64,000 nt of DNA from Puccinellia tenuiflora (taxonomy: Eukaryota > Streptophyta > Magnoliopsida > Poales > Poaceae): the NCBI GenBank assembly GCA_012064385.1, contig QRDG01000352.1:340265-404264 (forward strand). Direction: 5' to 3'. Shown here piece by piece: positions 21,685 through 31,390 of the stretch (within the stretch, counting starts at the first letter, position 1; each line of letters opens with the position of its first letter). The position numbers were made by a program, and so were the translations under genes. The notes beneath the pieces were generated by a model that saw nothing but the letters and a program-made list of their open reading frames with translations, ran no database searches and was not told the DNA's origin.

Positions 21685-24600
21685 GACTATGCTTCCGGTG
21701 GGTCAAAATGGGTGCTTGATAGTGGATGCACAAAACATATGACCGGAAGCAAGGAGTTAATGACGGAGTTGAGACCAAATCTAAATGAAGCAACCGTCAC
21801 TTATGGAGATCGATCAAAATCCAAGGTATTGGGCTTTGGCAAGGTGGTAGTCGCTAAGGATATCACCCTAGCGAATGTCATGCTTGTCAAAGACCTTGGC
21901 TTTAATTTACTTTCCGTTCGTGCACTTAATAAGATGGGTTTCGCCGTCTTCTTTGATATTGATGTTGTGGTACTCTTGTGGAGCAAGACTCTAAAGGTCG
22001 CTTTCGTTGGGTACGTCGAGGATGATTTGTTTGTGGTTGACTTTTTGGGGGAAACCACTTCAAATTCGATGTGCCTATTCGGAAAGGCCGACAAGGGTTG
22101 GTTGTGGCATCGCCGCCTAGCCCATGTCAACATGAGAACTTTGCAAAGTCTTCACAAGGGTGGCCACATTCTCGGACTAAAAGAAGATGTCTCTTTTGCC
22201 AAAGATCGTGTTTGTAGGGCTTGTGTTGAAGGAAAGATGCATGATTCTCCCCATCCTTCCAAGACTATTATGTGGATCTTTTTGGTGCCGTTCCCGAAGC
22301 AAGTCTAGGTGGGAAGAAGTATTGCTTGGTGATTGTTGATGACTATTCAAGATTTACTTGGGTTTATTTCTTCAAGTCGAAGAGTGAGACCCAACAAACC
22401 TTCATCGACTTCTCCATTGAAATGCAACGTCAACACAATGTCCCCATATTGGCAATTAGAAGTGATAATGGCTCCGAGTTCAAGAACTACACCCTCAATG
22501 AGTTTCTTAGTGAAGAGGGCATTCGTCATCAATATTCCGCAACCTATACCCCTCAACAAAATGGTGTAGCCGAGAGGAAGAACCGGACTCTTATGGATAT
22601 AGCAAGGTCCATGTTAGCGGAGTTTAAGACTCCATTGAGTTTTTGGGCAGAGGCTATATCCACGGCTTGTCACTCATCCAACCGGCTCTACTTCCGCAAA
22701 GGGTTGAACAAGACCCCTTATGAAATCCTCACCGGCAACAAACCTAACATCTCCTACTTCCGTGTCTTTGGTTGTAAGTGTTTCTATTTGATCAAAGGTT
22801 GTCGTTTAACTAAATTCGAATCTAAATCTCTAGAGGGTATTTTTGTTGGTTACGGTGCCGAATCCCACACTTATAGAATCTATGATAAAGCCTCACGGCG
22901 TATCATAGAATCTTGTAGTGTGGTGTTCGAGGAAAATGACGGCTCCCAAGTGGCGCAATTTCATGTTTCCGATGTAGATGATGTAATTCCTCAAGAAGCC
23001 ATAAGAAGAATGGGTGTGGGATTTTTCCGCCCCGTTGAGGAACCCCTTGTGGTGGATCGAGAAGGACAATGCTCTACTCAAGTGGAGCCTTCATCTTCAT
23101 CAGATTTACAAGCAACTGCTGCTGGAGCCAATGATGCACCTGATCAAAGACAAACTCAAGACCCTCAACATTCTGTTCTGCCTCTGGTCGCCAGGCCGGA
23201 GTCTCCGGCCATCTTGACCGGAGAATCCGGTGGGCCGGAGATTCCGGTGCCCCAGGCCGGAGACTCCGGTCTACATCCAGCAGAAGGGAGTGCAGCTCAA
23301 GATCTTGGTCCTTCCACCTCTTCCAATAATGTTGATATGTTTTCTGGGGATCAAGGTCAGCTTTCCGGTCAAGACGGGGACTCAAATGATCAAGATGATC
23401 AAGTGATACCTCCAAGATGCAATGAGGATATCGAAGCCCGTCGTCGAGCTAGAGTTGAAAGAACCATGGCACTTCGTGAACATTTTCTTGAGAAGGTGAT
23501 TGGTGATGTGAGAGGCAAAGTGTCCACCCGAAGGCAATTGGCAAACTTTAGTGATCATCAAGCTCATATTGCCATGATTGAACCGAAGAAAGTGTCCGAA
23601 GCTCTTGAAGATCCGGATTGGTTGCAAGCCATGCATGAAGAGCTCAACAATTTCGAGCGCAATAAAGTTTGGAAGCTAGTTGAGAAGCCAAAGGAGTGCC
23701 GCAATGTTATTGGCACAAAGTGGATTTTCAAGAATAAGCAAGATGAACATGGCATGGTTGTGAGGAACAAGGCTAGATTGGTGGCTCAAGGGTACTCTCA
23801 AGTTGAAGGCATTGATTTTGGAGAGACCTATGCTCCCGTGGCTCGCCTTGAGTCCATCCGTATCCTTCTTGCTTATGCATCCCGTTATAACTTTAAATTG
23901 CAACAAATGGATGTTAAAAGTGCCTTTCTTAATGGTCCCTTAAAAGAGTTGGTGTTCGTTAAGCAACCCCCGGGGTTCGAGGACCCCAACTTCCCTAACC
24001 ATGTCTACAAGCTTGATAAGGCGCTCTATGGACTTAAGCAAGCACCACGTGCGTGGTATGAGCACCTTAGAGAGTTATTGTTAGACCGTGGATTTGAAGT
24101 TGGGCAAATTGATCCCACTCTTTTTACTAAGAGGGTTAAAGGGGAGCTTTTCGTATGCCAACTATATGTTGATGATATTATATTTGGCTCGTCTAACAAA
24201 GCTTTTAATGATGAATTTTCAAAGCTTATGACCGATAGGTTTGAGATGTCTATGATGGGCGAGTTGAAGTTCTTCCTTGGATTTGAGATCAAGCAATTGA
24301 GAGGAGGGACTTTCATTAGCCAAGCAAAGTATATTCAAGACATGCTCAAGAGGTTTAATATGGCCGATGCTAAGGAGAAGAAGACACCTATGGATACCAA
24401 ATGCCATCTACAACTTAACCCAAAGGGTATAGATGTGGATCAAAAGCTCTACCGCTCCATGATTGGTTCGTTGCTTTACCTTTGTGCATCTAGACCCGAT
24501 ATTGTGTTGAGTGTAGGTGTGTGTGCAAGGTATCAAGCGGCTCCTAAGGAAAGCCACATGTTGGCGGTCAAAAGAATCCTACGATATTTGGTTCATACCC

Positions 24601-25118
24601 CAAGGTTTGGTTTGTGGTACCCAAGGGATTCTTCTTTCACTCTTCGTGGGTTCACGGATTCGGATTGGGCCGGTGATCAAGATGATAGGAAATCAACTTC
24701 CGGGGCATGCCAATTTCTTGGTAGGTCCTTGGTGAGTTGGTCTTCTAAGAAGCAAAATTGTATTTCTCTCTCCACCGCCGAAGCCGAGTATGTGGCCGCC
24801 GCTAGTGCATGCACTCAATTGTTATGGATGAGGCAAACTTTAAAGGAATACGGTGTCAATTGTGACAAAGTGCCTCTTTTGTGTGACAATGAGAGTGCTA
24901 TCAAGATCGCCTACAACCCGGTGCAACACTCAAGAACCAAGCACATTGAGATTCGTCATCATTTCATTCGAGATCATGTTGCCCGTGGAGACATTGAGCT
25001 AGCATATGTGCCAACCAAAGACCAACTTGCCGATATTTTCACGAAGCCACTTGATGAAGCAAGATTCACTTATTTGAGGAATGAGCTAAATATCGTGGAT
25101 TCGAGGAGTTTGGCTTGA
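21685..25118 (+). pseudogene. Sirevirus pol: protease, integrase, reverse transcriptase, RNase H (one frame break)
   Basis: The protease active site WVLDSGCTKHMTG begins at 21709. The integrase zinc region HRRLAHVN...CRACVEGK (22110-22235) is followed by a frame change near 22270 that seems to include a short deletion before the integrase core. From 22272 to 25118 one 948-aa frame is intact: integrase D,D,E region with VIVDDYSRFTW, IRSDNGSEFKN and QQNGVAERKNRT; a variable linker (23000-23450) that contains LTR-type palindromes; RT with GTKWIFKNK, PVARLESIRILLAYA and YVDDIIFGS; and RNase H with TDSDWAGD, STAEAEY and CDNESAI. It copies element RNA into DNA and inserts it. The single break separates protease from integrase. 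Confidence 0.9.
23190..23280 (+). repeat. LTR-type palindromes inside the pol linker
   Basis: Four CCGGAG-type units (CCGGAGTCTCCGG, two with AT centres, and CCGGAGACTCCGG) lie in frame in the integrase-RT linker, encoding a proline-, glutamate- and serine-rich stretch. They match the motif of the LTR arrays. Confidence 0.82.
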
Positions 25119-25176
25119 CCATCTTGCACACACATCTATAGGTTGACTCAATATTTGGTTTAGGTGTGGGCATGAA

Positions 25177-25187
25177 TTTAGGGGGAG
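25177..25187 (+). other. Upstream polypurine tract after pol
   Basis: TTTAGGGGGAG just after the pol stop resembles a polypurine tract. Similar tracts lie at 27957-27967 and 28400-28411. Repeated tracts are a Sirevirus trait. Confidence 0.6.
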
Positions 25188-25589
25188 TGTTGTCCTAATA
25201 AATTGGGCTCTCCCTCCCCCCAATATGCCTATAGTAAAAATTTATTTATCTCTATTTTCAATTCATGAATTGTGAGCTTAAATGACGAGTATTGGTTATG
25301 GACCCAAGATATATCTTCGCGGTGCCATGCCATAAACTCATACATGGTGGCCTAGGCCACCGACCTCTTCCTTGTGAAGAGTTGGTTCTTTTGGTGTTTT
25401 ATTGGCTTTTATTTGCAAATCTTTTGTTCTTATGGGAAACTCACTCAATCTTGGCATTTATTGATTTTGGCTTTTGCAAGTTGAGTGTGAAGTACCATCC
25501 CAGTTTGTGAAGTCTATCCCAAGCCTCTCCTTGCCCCAAAACTTGCTCCTCTTGCCACATACATGTCCACCACCATAAACTGCTATTTT

Positions 25590-25725
25590 TGAGCTGTGGG
25601 GGCTGGAGACTCCGGTGTCTAACACCGGAGACTCTGGTCTGACCTAGTCTCCACCCTAAGCCACGGAGACTCCGGCACCCTGGAGACTCCGGTGTGCTTA
25701 GGCCGGAGACTCCGGTCTCGGCGTT
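25590..25725 (+). repeat. Palindrome array upstream of the accessory ORF
   Basis: About five units of CCGGAGACTCCGG type (centre A rather than T). The last unit shares flanks with the last LTR unit (CTTAGGCCGGAG and CCGGTCT), so it is related to the LTR array in the same orientation. A further set lies at 26109-26190. Confidence 0.8.
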
Positions 25726-25929
25726 TTCCAGGGGGTCCAAAAGGGAGTCGGGGTGGGGGGTTGATTCACAACTCCCTCACCACCCCCGACTCCATCCTCT
25801 CCCCCTGTCGCCGCACCAGCCTGGAAAAGCTCCTCCGGCCGCTCCCTGCCGCCAGAATCCACCGTCCAGTCGGCCTCCCCTCCTCTCCAACATTGGGGAA
25901 CCTCCTCCCCACCATTGGTGACCTCCACC

Positions 25930-27903
25930 ATGTCGAGCAGCGGTACTTCCCTCTCTCCCTCTCTAGGTTTCTTCCTAGATCTTGGATAGAGTGTGTAGTG
26001 ATGCTCCCTATGGTGTAGAATCTTTGCTGGCTCTTTTTCATCTCAATGTATCAGTTTTAGAATCTTTAGCATCAAAGTTTTGACCTAACCCTAGATTCTC
26101 AGCCTCAGGGCCGGAGACTCCGGTCTGTACCAGACCGGAGACTCCGGTGTGGCCGGAATCTCCGGCCCCTGAGACCGGAATCTCCGGTGTAGATCACCTT
26201 TTGGTGGTTTTGATTCTCCAATTGATGCATCCTTTGTTTTCCTGGACATGTATGCTCATCCCCTGCTACCCCCTCTCTGTTTATTCACAGGTTCCTCGCG
26301 TGTCAAGAAACTTAGTCATAATCCCAATAAAGTGACTCGGAAAGAGAAGAGGGGTTCTCGGGCCTACTTGGACCCGACCGAGGATGGTGGCTGGGTTCAG
26401 CGTGACAGAGGAGCAGCTGCTAGAGAGGCTGCACAGAAAAGGGCTGAAGAGGAATTCCTTGCACAAGAGAGGGCAAAGAAGGCAAAATTTGACAATTTGT
26501 CCACCGTAAGTGGGTTAAGCAAATCTGAGTTTCGAGCTATGAGGATGCAGCCCTTCTTTGATATGCCGCAAAACTCCTCCAATCCTCATTTTTGGAGAAG
26601 GGAGCAAGAGATAGTGATGAATGATATCTATGCCAAGCTTTCGGGTCCTAATATTGTTTGTGTGCAAAAGGTACTCAATCTCTCCGCTCTTAGCACCAAA
26701 CCGTATTTCCAAGAGGCTGTTTGGATTGTTCGCAAGCTTGGGTTGGAGCACCTCATGTCCCTTCAACAAAACTATGATATCAAGTTGGTGCATCAATTCT
26801 TCGCAACAATTCAGTTTGGGCAGGATGAAGATGTTTCTTTGACTTGGATGACCGGGCCCATCAAATGCGAGTCCTCCATGACAAGGTTTGGTGAGTTGCT
26901 TGGTTATGTGTTCCGCAAGGGTGAAGCCTCTCAAGGAAGGATTATGCACACGGAAGGGGTTCAATATGATAAGGGCAAGATGACACCGCTCTACCTCAAC
27001 AAGTCCGCCGTTGGTTCCAACAAGGATCTCCTTCCCACCTTCAATATCCTCCTACGCATGTTTAGGTGCAACATTGCACCCCAAGCCGGGAATGTGGATG
27101 CCATTCGTGGAGGGCTTGTCAACCTCCTCATTCATTCCTATGCGGTGCTTCAAGCCGGAGTCAATTGCCAAGGTTTTGAGATAGATATGATGGATTTCAT
27201 CAAGTGTGAGTTGCATTGGGCTGTCCATGAGATGAATCCGATATATGCACCTTATGTTATGAAGCTTATTCTTGATCAAGTGCCAAATCTCAATCATGCG
27301 CACTTCACCGTTCACAAGGCCGGCTCTCTTCAAGTTCTCAAGCATGACAAGCCTTCTTCTTCTAGTGCTCCCTCTCGTGTCCCGTTTGCCTCAAGTGAAG
27401 AAGAGGAAGAAGATGTTGCTCCCGTTCGAAGGAGAAGTAAGAATGCCGACCCTCCCTCATGGATTAGCAAGGGCAAGGCCGATGTGGAAAAGAGGGTAAA
27501 GAAGCTCTCGTGGTTTGAAAGGGTGATGCTTCATATGAATGTGTGCCTCCACAAGGAAAATTACCAAGCCCACAAGGAAAGAAAGTTGATCATCTCCAAT
27601 CAAAACAAGTTGTACATGGAGTTGGAGAAGAAGAGGGACAAGACTCCTCCTCCAATGGTGGTCGAAGAGGAGCAACTATCCTCCGAAAGTGAGAAGACTG
27701 TGAGCTATGACCGATGGCATGCAAATCAATTCCCATGGGCTGATTTTGAGTTTGCGGAGGTGTCCTCCATGCCTTCTTCCTCGCACAATCCCGTCAATAC
27801 CGGCAAGGCTCCAATGGTTCAAAGGGAGATTGAAGAGGATGATGATGCTAGTGGCTCGCAATATGATGAGGATGATGATGACACTGAGGAGGACTCCGAG
27901 TGA
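25930..27903 (+). CDS. Sirevirus accessory ORF in envelope position, probably spliced
   Basis: The long frame is open from 26248 to 27903 (551 codons counted from ATG 26248). A better start is proposed at ATG 25930 in a CCACC context: a 13-bp exon (25930-25942, donor G|GTACTT), an intron 25943-26290 ending TTATTCACAG, then in-frame entry at 26291. The protein has a basic, alanine- and glutamate-rich head (AAAREAAQKRAEEEF), a central globular region resembling the plant-transposon-protein domain of LTR-element accessory ORFs (motifs WIVRKLGLEHL, FVRKGEA-like YVFRKGEASQ, GGLVNLLIHSYAVL), a basic coiled-coil part (about 27470-27640) and an acidic tail. I see no signal peptide and no clear membrane segment, so a true envelope role is unproven. 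Function unknown. Confidence 0.68.
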
Positions 27904-28473
27904 TCTTCTTGGGACCGTTAGCATCGCCTTTCTTCCTTTTTGGTGTCTCGATGCCAAAGGGGGAGAAATGGTTCTAGTAGGTTGTTCGTGGGATTTGCAT
28001 GGGTCGGGCACAAGCATTTGCTTTTATCGTTCCTTAAGAGCTTGTGTCCCTTTATCATTCTTGTGTTGATCTTATGTGTTAAGTGTTGAACTCTATTTGC
28101 TATTTGCTACTTCTATGTGAGATGTGGATCTTGTTGTCGTTTTATTCTTGAGGAGACATGGTATCGGTTATTATCTATGGTTGAGTTATTTGTGAGGTGA
28201 GATGTGCTTTGGAATCATCTTTTATTCTCACACACAAGGTATGATTGTTAACACAAATATCAACCCCTCTATATCATGTCTCTTAGGTTTGCAAATGAAC
28301 TTGTCAAATATATATATATCATGTCTTATTTATTTGTGGCATCCTCCTCCTATGTGTGGGTTTCCTCTCATATGTGTATCTTGTCTAATATGCACACATT
28401 TAGGGGGAGATGCTATTTGTCACATGATATGATCCTTTTGTTTTGCAAATCCTAGTGTTGTCATCTAACACCA

Positions 28474-28486
28474 AAAAGGGGGAGAT
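28474..28486 (+). other. Primary polypurine tract
   Basis: AAAAAGGGGGAGA directly before the 3' LTR, the expected primer for plus-strand DNA synthesis. Confidence 0.85.
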
Positions 28487-29782
28487 TGAAAGAGCATTTC
28501 CTAAACCCTTTGGTTTTGTGTGTTAGTTAACAACACTAGTGATCATCTAATGTGATGCTAAGTGCTGCAGGTTATTTGTCATATTTACACTAAGCATTCA
28601 CCACCAAAAAGGGAAGAACTGGCTGAGTTTATTTGCTGCAGAACAATCCCTGGCCGGAGTCTCCGGTCTGTCAGGGCTGGAGTCTCCGGCCCCCTGGATT
28701 TTCCTACCTTCTGCCAGGATGTGGTGCGGTACTGGATACCCCTCCGGAGTATCACCGGAGGGTGCCCGGAGTCTCCGGGTGGCCGGAGTATCCGGCCCTT
28801 GGAGACCGGAGTCTCCGGCCTGTTAAACGTCATCGACAAAGTTTCCGCCCGGGTGCGGAGTCTCCGCCAGCACCGGAGTCTCCGGCCCCCCTGGCCGGAG
28901 TCTCCGGCCCTTCCTCAAGCGTGCAAGGTGTGGTGCGTCTCTGGAGTCAGTCCGGAGGAACCCCGGAAGAAGACCGGAGTCTCCGGCCTGCACCGGAGTC
29001 TCCGGCCCACTTAGGCCGGAGTCTCCGGTCTAAGTGACTTCCAACGGTCAGAAATTTCAGAGGGGTATAAATACCCCTCCACCTACCTCAGGACACTTAG
29101 CTCGCCCAGCATTTATGAACCCTAATATTTGAGAGCTCAAAATCGATAGATCTCCCAATTCCTCCATCCAAACGCGTTGATCTTCGGAGGATTGAAGGAG
29201 AAGACCCGGATCTACATCTTCACCAAGCCGTTCTTCATTTCCCCCTCATTCACTTGAGGATTCTTGTTTCTAGGGTTAGCATTGTGTTACCCTAGAATTC
29301 TTGCACTTACTACTTGTTGTAATTGTGACAGATGTGTTGATTTGGGAGCCCCCAATTAAGTTGTGGGTGTGTGCCCCAAAAACATTGTAAAGGCTCCGGA
29401 TTCCGCCTCGAAGGATTCCGATAGTGGAAGGTGAACCAAACCCTCGGGTGCGGTTCATCGGAGAATAGGGTGAGGCCTTTGTGGCATCTTGAGTAGGCCT
29501 CTTGTGGCGAGCTCACACCCCTCCAACGAGACGTACTCCCTTAACAAGGAGGAACTCGGGAATACATCCTTGTCTCCGCGTGCTTCCCCTTTCGGTTATC
29601 TCTTTCCCTTAGTCGACTTTACTTGTATCGTTAATTGCCTAGCTTCTCATACAGGTAAATTCACCGTAGTTGCATATCTAGAGAATTTACCTTTTTGTGT
29701 TAAGCCTAAAATCGAAAAAGAATTAAAAAATTGGTGTAGCACCTATTCACTCCCCCCTCTAGGTGCCCATACGATCCTTTCA
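28487..29782 (+). repeat. Sirevirus 3' LTR
   Basis: Same ends as the 5' LTR (TGAAAGAGC...CCTTTCA), 1296 bp. Palindrome array at 28650-29035 with about eight good copies; TATA inverted repeat at 29060-29079. Confidence 0.93.
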
Positions 29783-30323
29783 CCGGAGGCAGCGGTGGCG
29801 GTGAAGATGGCTCCGGGGGCCAATCCCCGTCCCGGCAGGGTGCCGGAATAGGCAATCTGACCCCCGAAACTTGTCGACAATGGCGGCGGAGCTCTGTATC
29901 GTATTTGGGAAAATCCTTCGGGGGTTAGGGTTTTTGCGTCGGATGTGATTTTATAGGCGTCGGAGGCGGCCGAGGGGTGTCCCACAGGGTAGGGGCGGGT
30001 CCCACCCGCGGGTGGGCCCTAGGCCACGGCAGGGGGCCGCCCCTGGCCTGTGTGGGTCCCCTGGAGTCGCTCTTCTGGCTCCCTTCCTCATTTCTTCAAT
30101 AAAAAATCTCCGTAAATTTTCGTCCAATTCTGAGAATATTTTCAGAAATAACTTTCTACAATAAAAACAGCACAAAAACAGGAAACTGACACTGGGCATC
30201 TTGTCAATAGGTTAGTCCAATAAAATGCCTTGAAATGATATAATAATGTAGCATAAACATGTAATAATGATAGGAATGAAGCATGGCATGATTAAAAATT
30301 ATAGATACGTTTGACACGTATCA
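29783..30323 (-). mobile_element. Truncated LTR of another retrotransposon (TGATACGT... family)
   Basis: On the minus strand an LTR start TGATACGTGTCAAACGTATC (30323 downward) leads into text typical of a common grass LTR family: ...GGACTAACCTATTGACAAG..., then a GC-rich promoter part, a TATAAAA-like site and a leader with AAACCCTAA. It stops abruptly at 29783 where the Sirevirus 3' LTR ends. No internal region remains. Confidence 0.68.
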
Positions 30324-30559
30324 CTGTTCTATATTTTTTTGGGAAAGTTTTTTGGTACAATGGAGAGATCTCGGCTAATAAGTTTGCTCGATTTTTCTCC
30401 TTTGTGCTCGATCAAAATGTCTTTGTCTAGGGTGTTATCAACACATGATTTTCTCCCATTTTGCCCTACCTCTATTGGTCCAAGCGTACGATGATCTTCA
30501 TCTTTTTGTTGAACTAAAACATAATATTGATTATGTCCTTCAAGGCTAGAATTGGGAAC

Positions 30560-30790
30560 TTCTATCCGCGGGAGTGCTCGCTATAATTTGACAATTTTTT
30601 ATCACATCATGTTTAATGGCTTACACTGGGACCAGGTTTTGACCATGATTTGGAGATTTAAGTACCTACCTAACATCAAGGTTTTTGTATTGCTTTCGAT
30701 AGTGGATTATATGAACACCAATGGCATGATGCTCTACAAGAATCGGCGTGTTGAAGATGGCCCTATTTGCGTGCTTTTGTGATGCTTGAA
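30560..30790 (+). pseudogene. LINE remnant (zinc-binding region after the reverse transcriptase)
   Basis: The + strand encodes LTMIWRFKYLPNIKVFVLL and then VEDGPICVLL. This is a decayed form of the zf-RVT segment of plant LINEs (usual form W.LK.PPKIK.FLWL and E..P.C.LC). Dead fragment. Confidence 0.6.
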
Positions 30791-31390
30791 CCATTGAGAC
30801 TAGAGATAAATCAGAGATGATCCTTTTGAAGGCAAAACATTAGAGAAGAATGGTGTGGCCCGAGGACAAAGAGTGGTGGGTATTGCAGGCAAAAGAAGCC
30901 CACGAGGCCCAGCTCAGCCACCCAGGCCCAGGAGAAGAGGTATCCTTCTCTCAAAAAAAAGGAGAAGAGGTATCGACCGATTTTACTCCCCCACCGGCCC
31001 CGCTGGCACACACGAACAGAAGGCGTAGCGCACCTGAGGGGCAGAGGATCCACCAAAAAAAAACCTGATTCGAGGGCCAGAGGAGGGAGAGGAGAAAACC
31101 CTATGCCCTAGCGGCCGGCTCCACCGCCACCGCCAAGAGCATCGACGCCGACCTCACCCCCGCCCGCACGCACGCACGAGGAAGAAGACCCTAGGCCCTA
31201 GCACCCGTCGGGCGACCGGCGAGACGCGCTCGGAGGCGGCGGCCGTCGCGGCGGCTGCAGGTTCGGTCTCTACGAACTCACTCCCCTTCGGCGAAATTGT
31301 AATCCGAGAACCGGCAGTGGCGCGTTTCTTCCGTACTGACACTATTGTCCTGGATCCCCCCCCCCCCCCCCCCCCCCCTTTTCGGCAGTC
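30791..31390 (+). promoter_or_regulatory. Upstream region and 5' leader of the EDM2 gene
   Basis: GC-rich from about 31090, with repeated AAACCCTA/CCCTAG-type text as in plant leaders. It ends in a run of 23 C residues (31356-31378), 12 bp before the ATG. No clear TATA box. Confidence 0.45.
31356..31378 (+). repeat. C23 homopolymer in the EDM2 leader
   Basis: 23 consecutive C residues just before the start codon. The length may be unstable in the genome or in the assembly. Confidence 0.9.

Larger units (their letters stand above)
17870..29782 (+). mobile_element. Sirevirus-type Ty1/Copia LTR retrotransposon, 11.9 kb
   Basis: Order is LTR - PBS - gag - protease - integrase - RT - RNase H - extra ORF - repeated polypurine tracts - LTR. 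Integrase before RT marks Copia. Features typical of the Sirevirus lineage are the long gag with a zinc knuckle, palindrome arrays in the LTRs, several polypurine tracts, and an additional ORF after RNase H in the envelope position. The last ~750 bp of the two LTRs differ at roughly twenty positions plus small indels by eye. The flanking pentamers are CTTAC (17865-17869) and CCGGA (29783-29787), so there is no target duplication. gag and pol carry lesions, so it is not autonomous as it stands. Confidence 0.9.
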
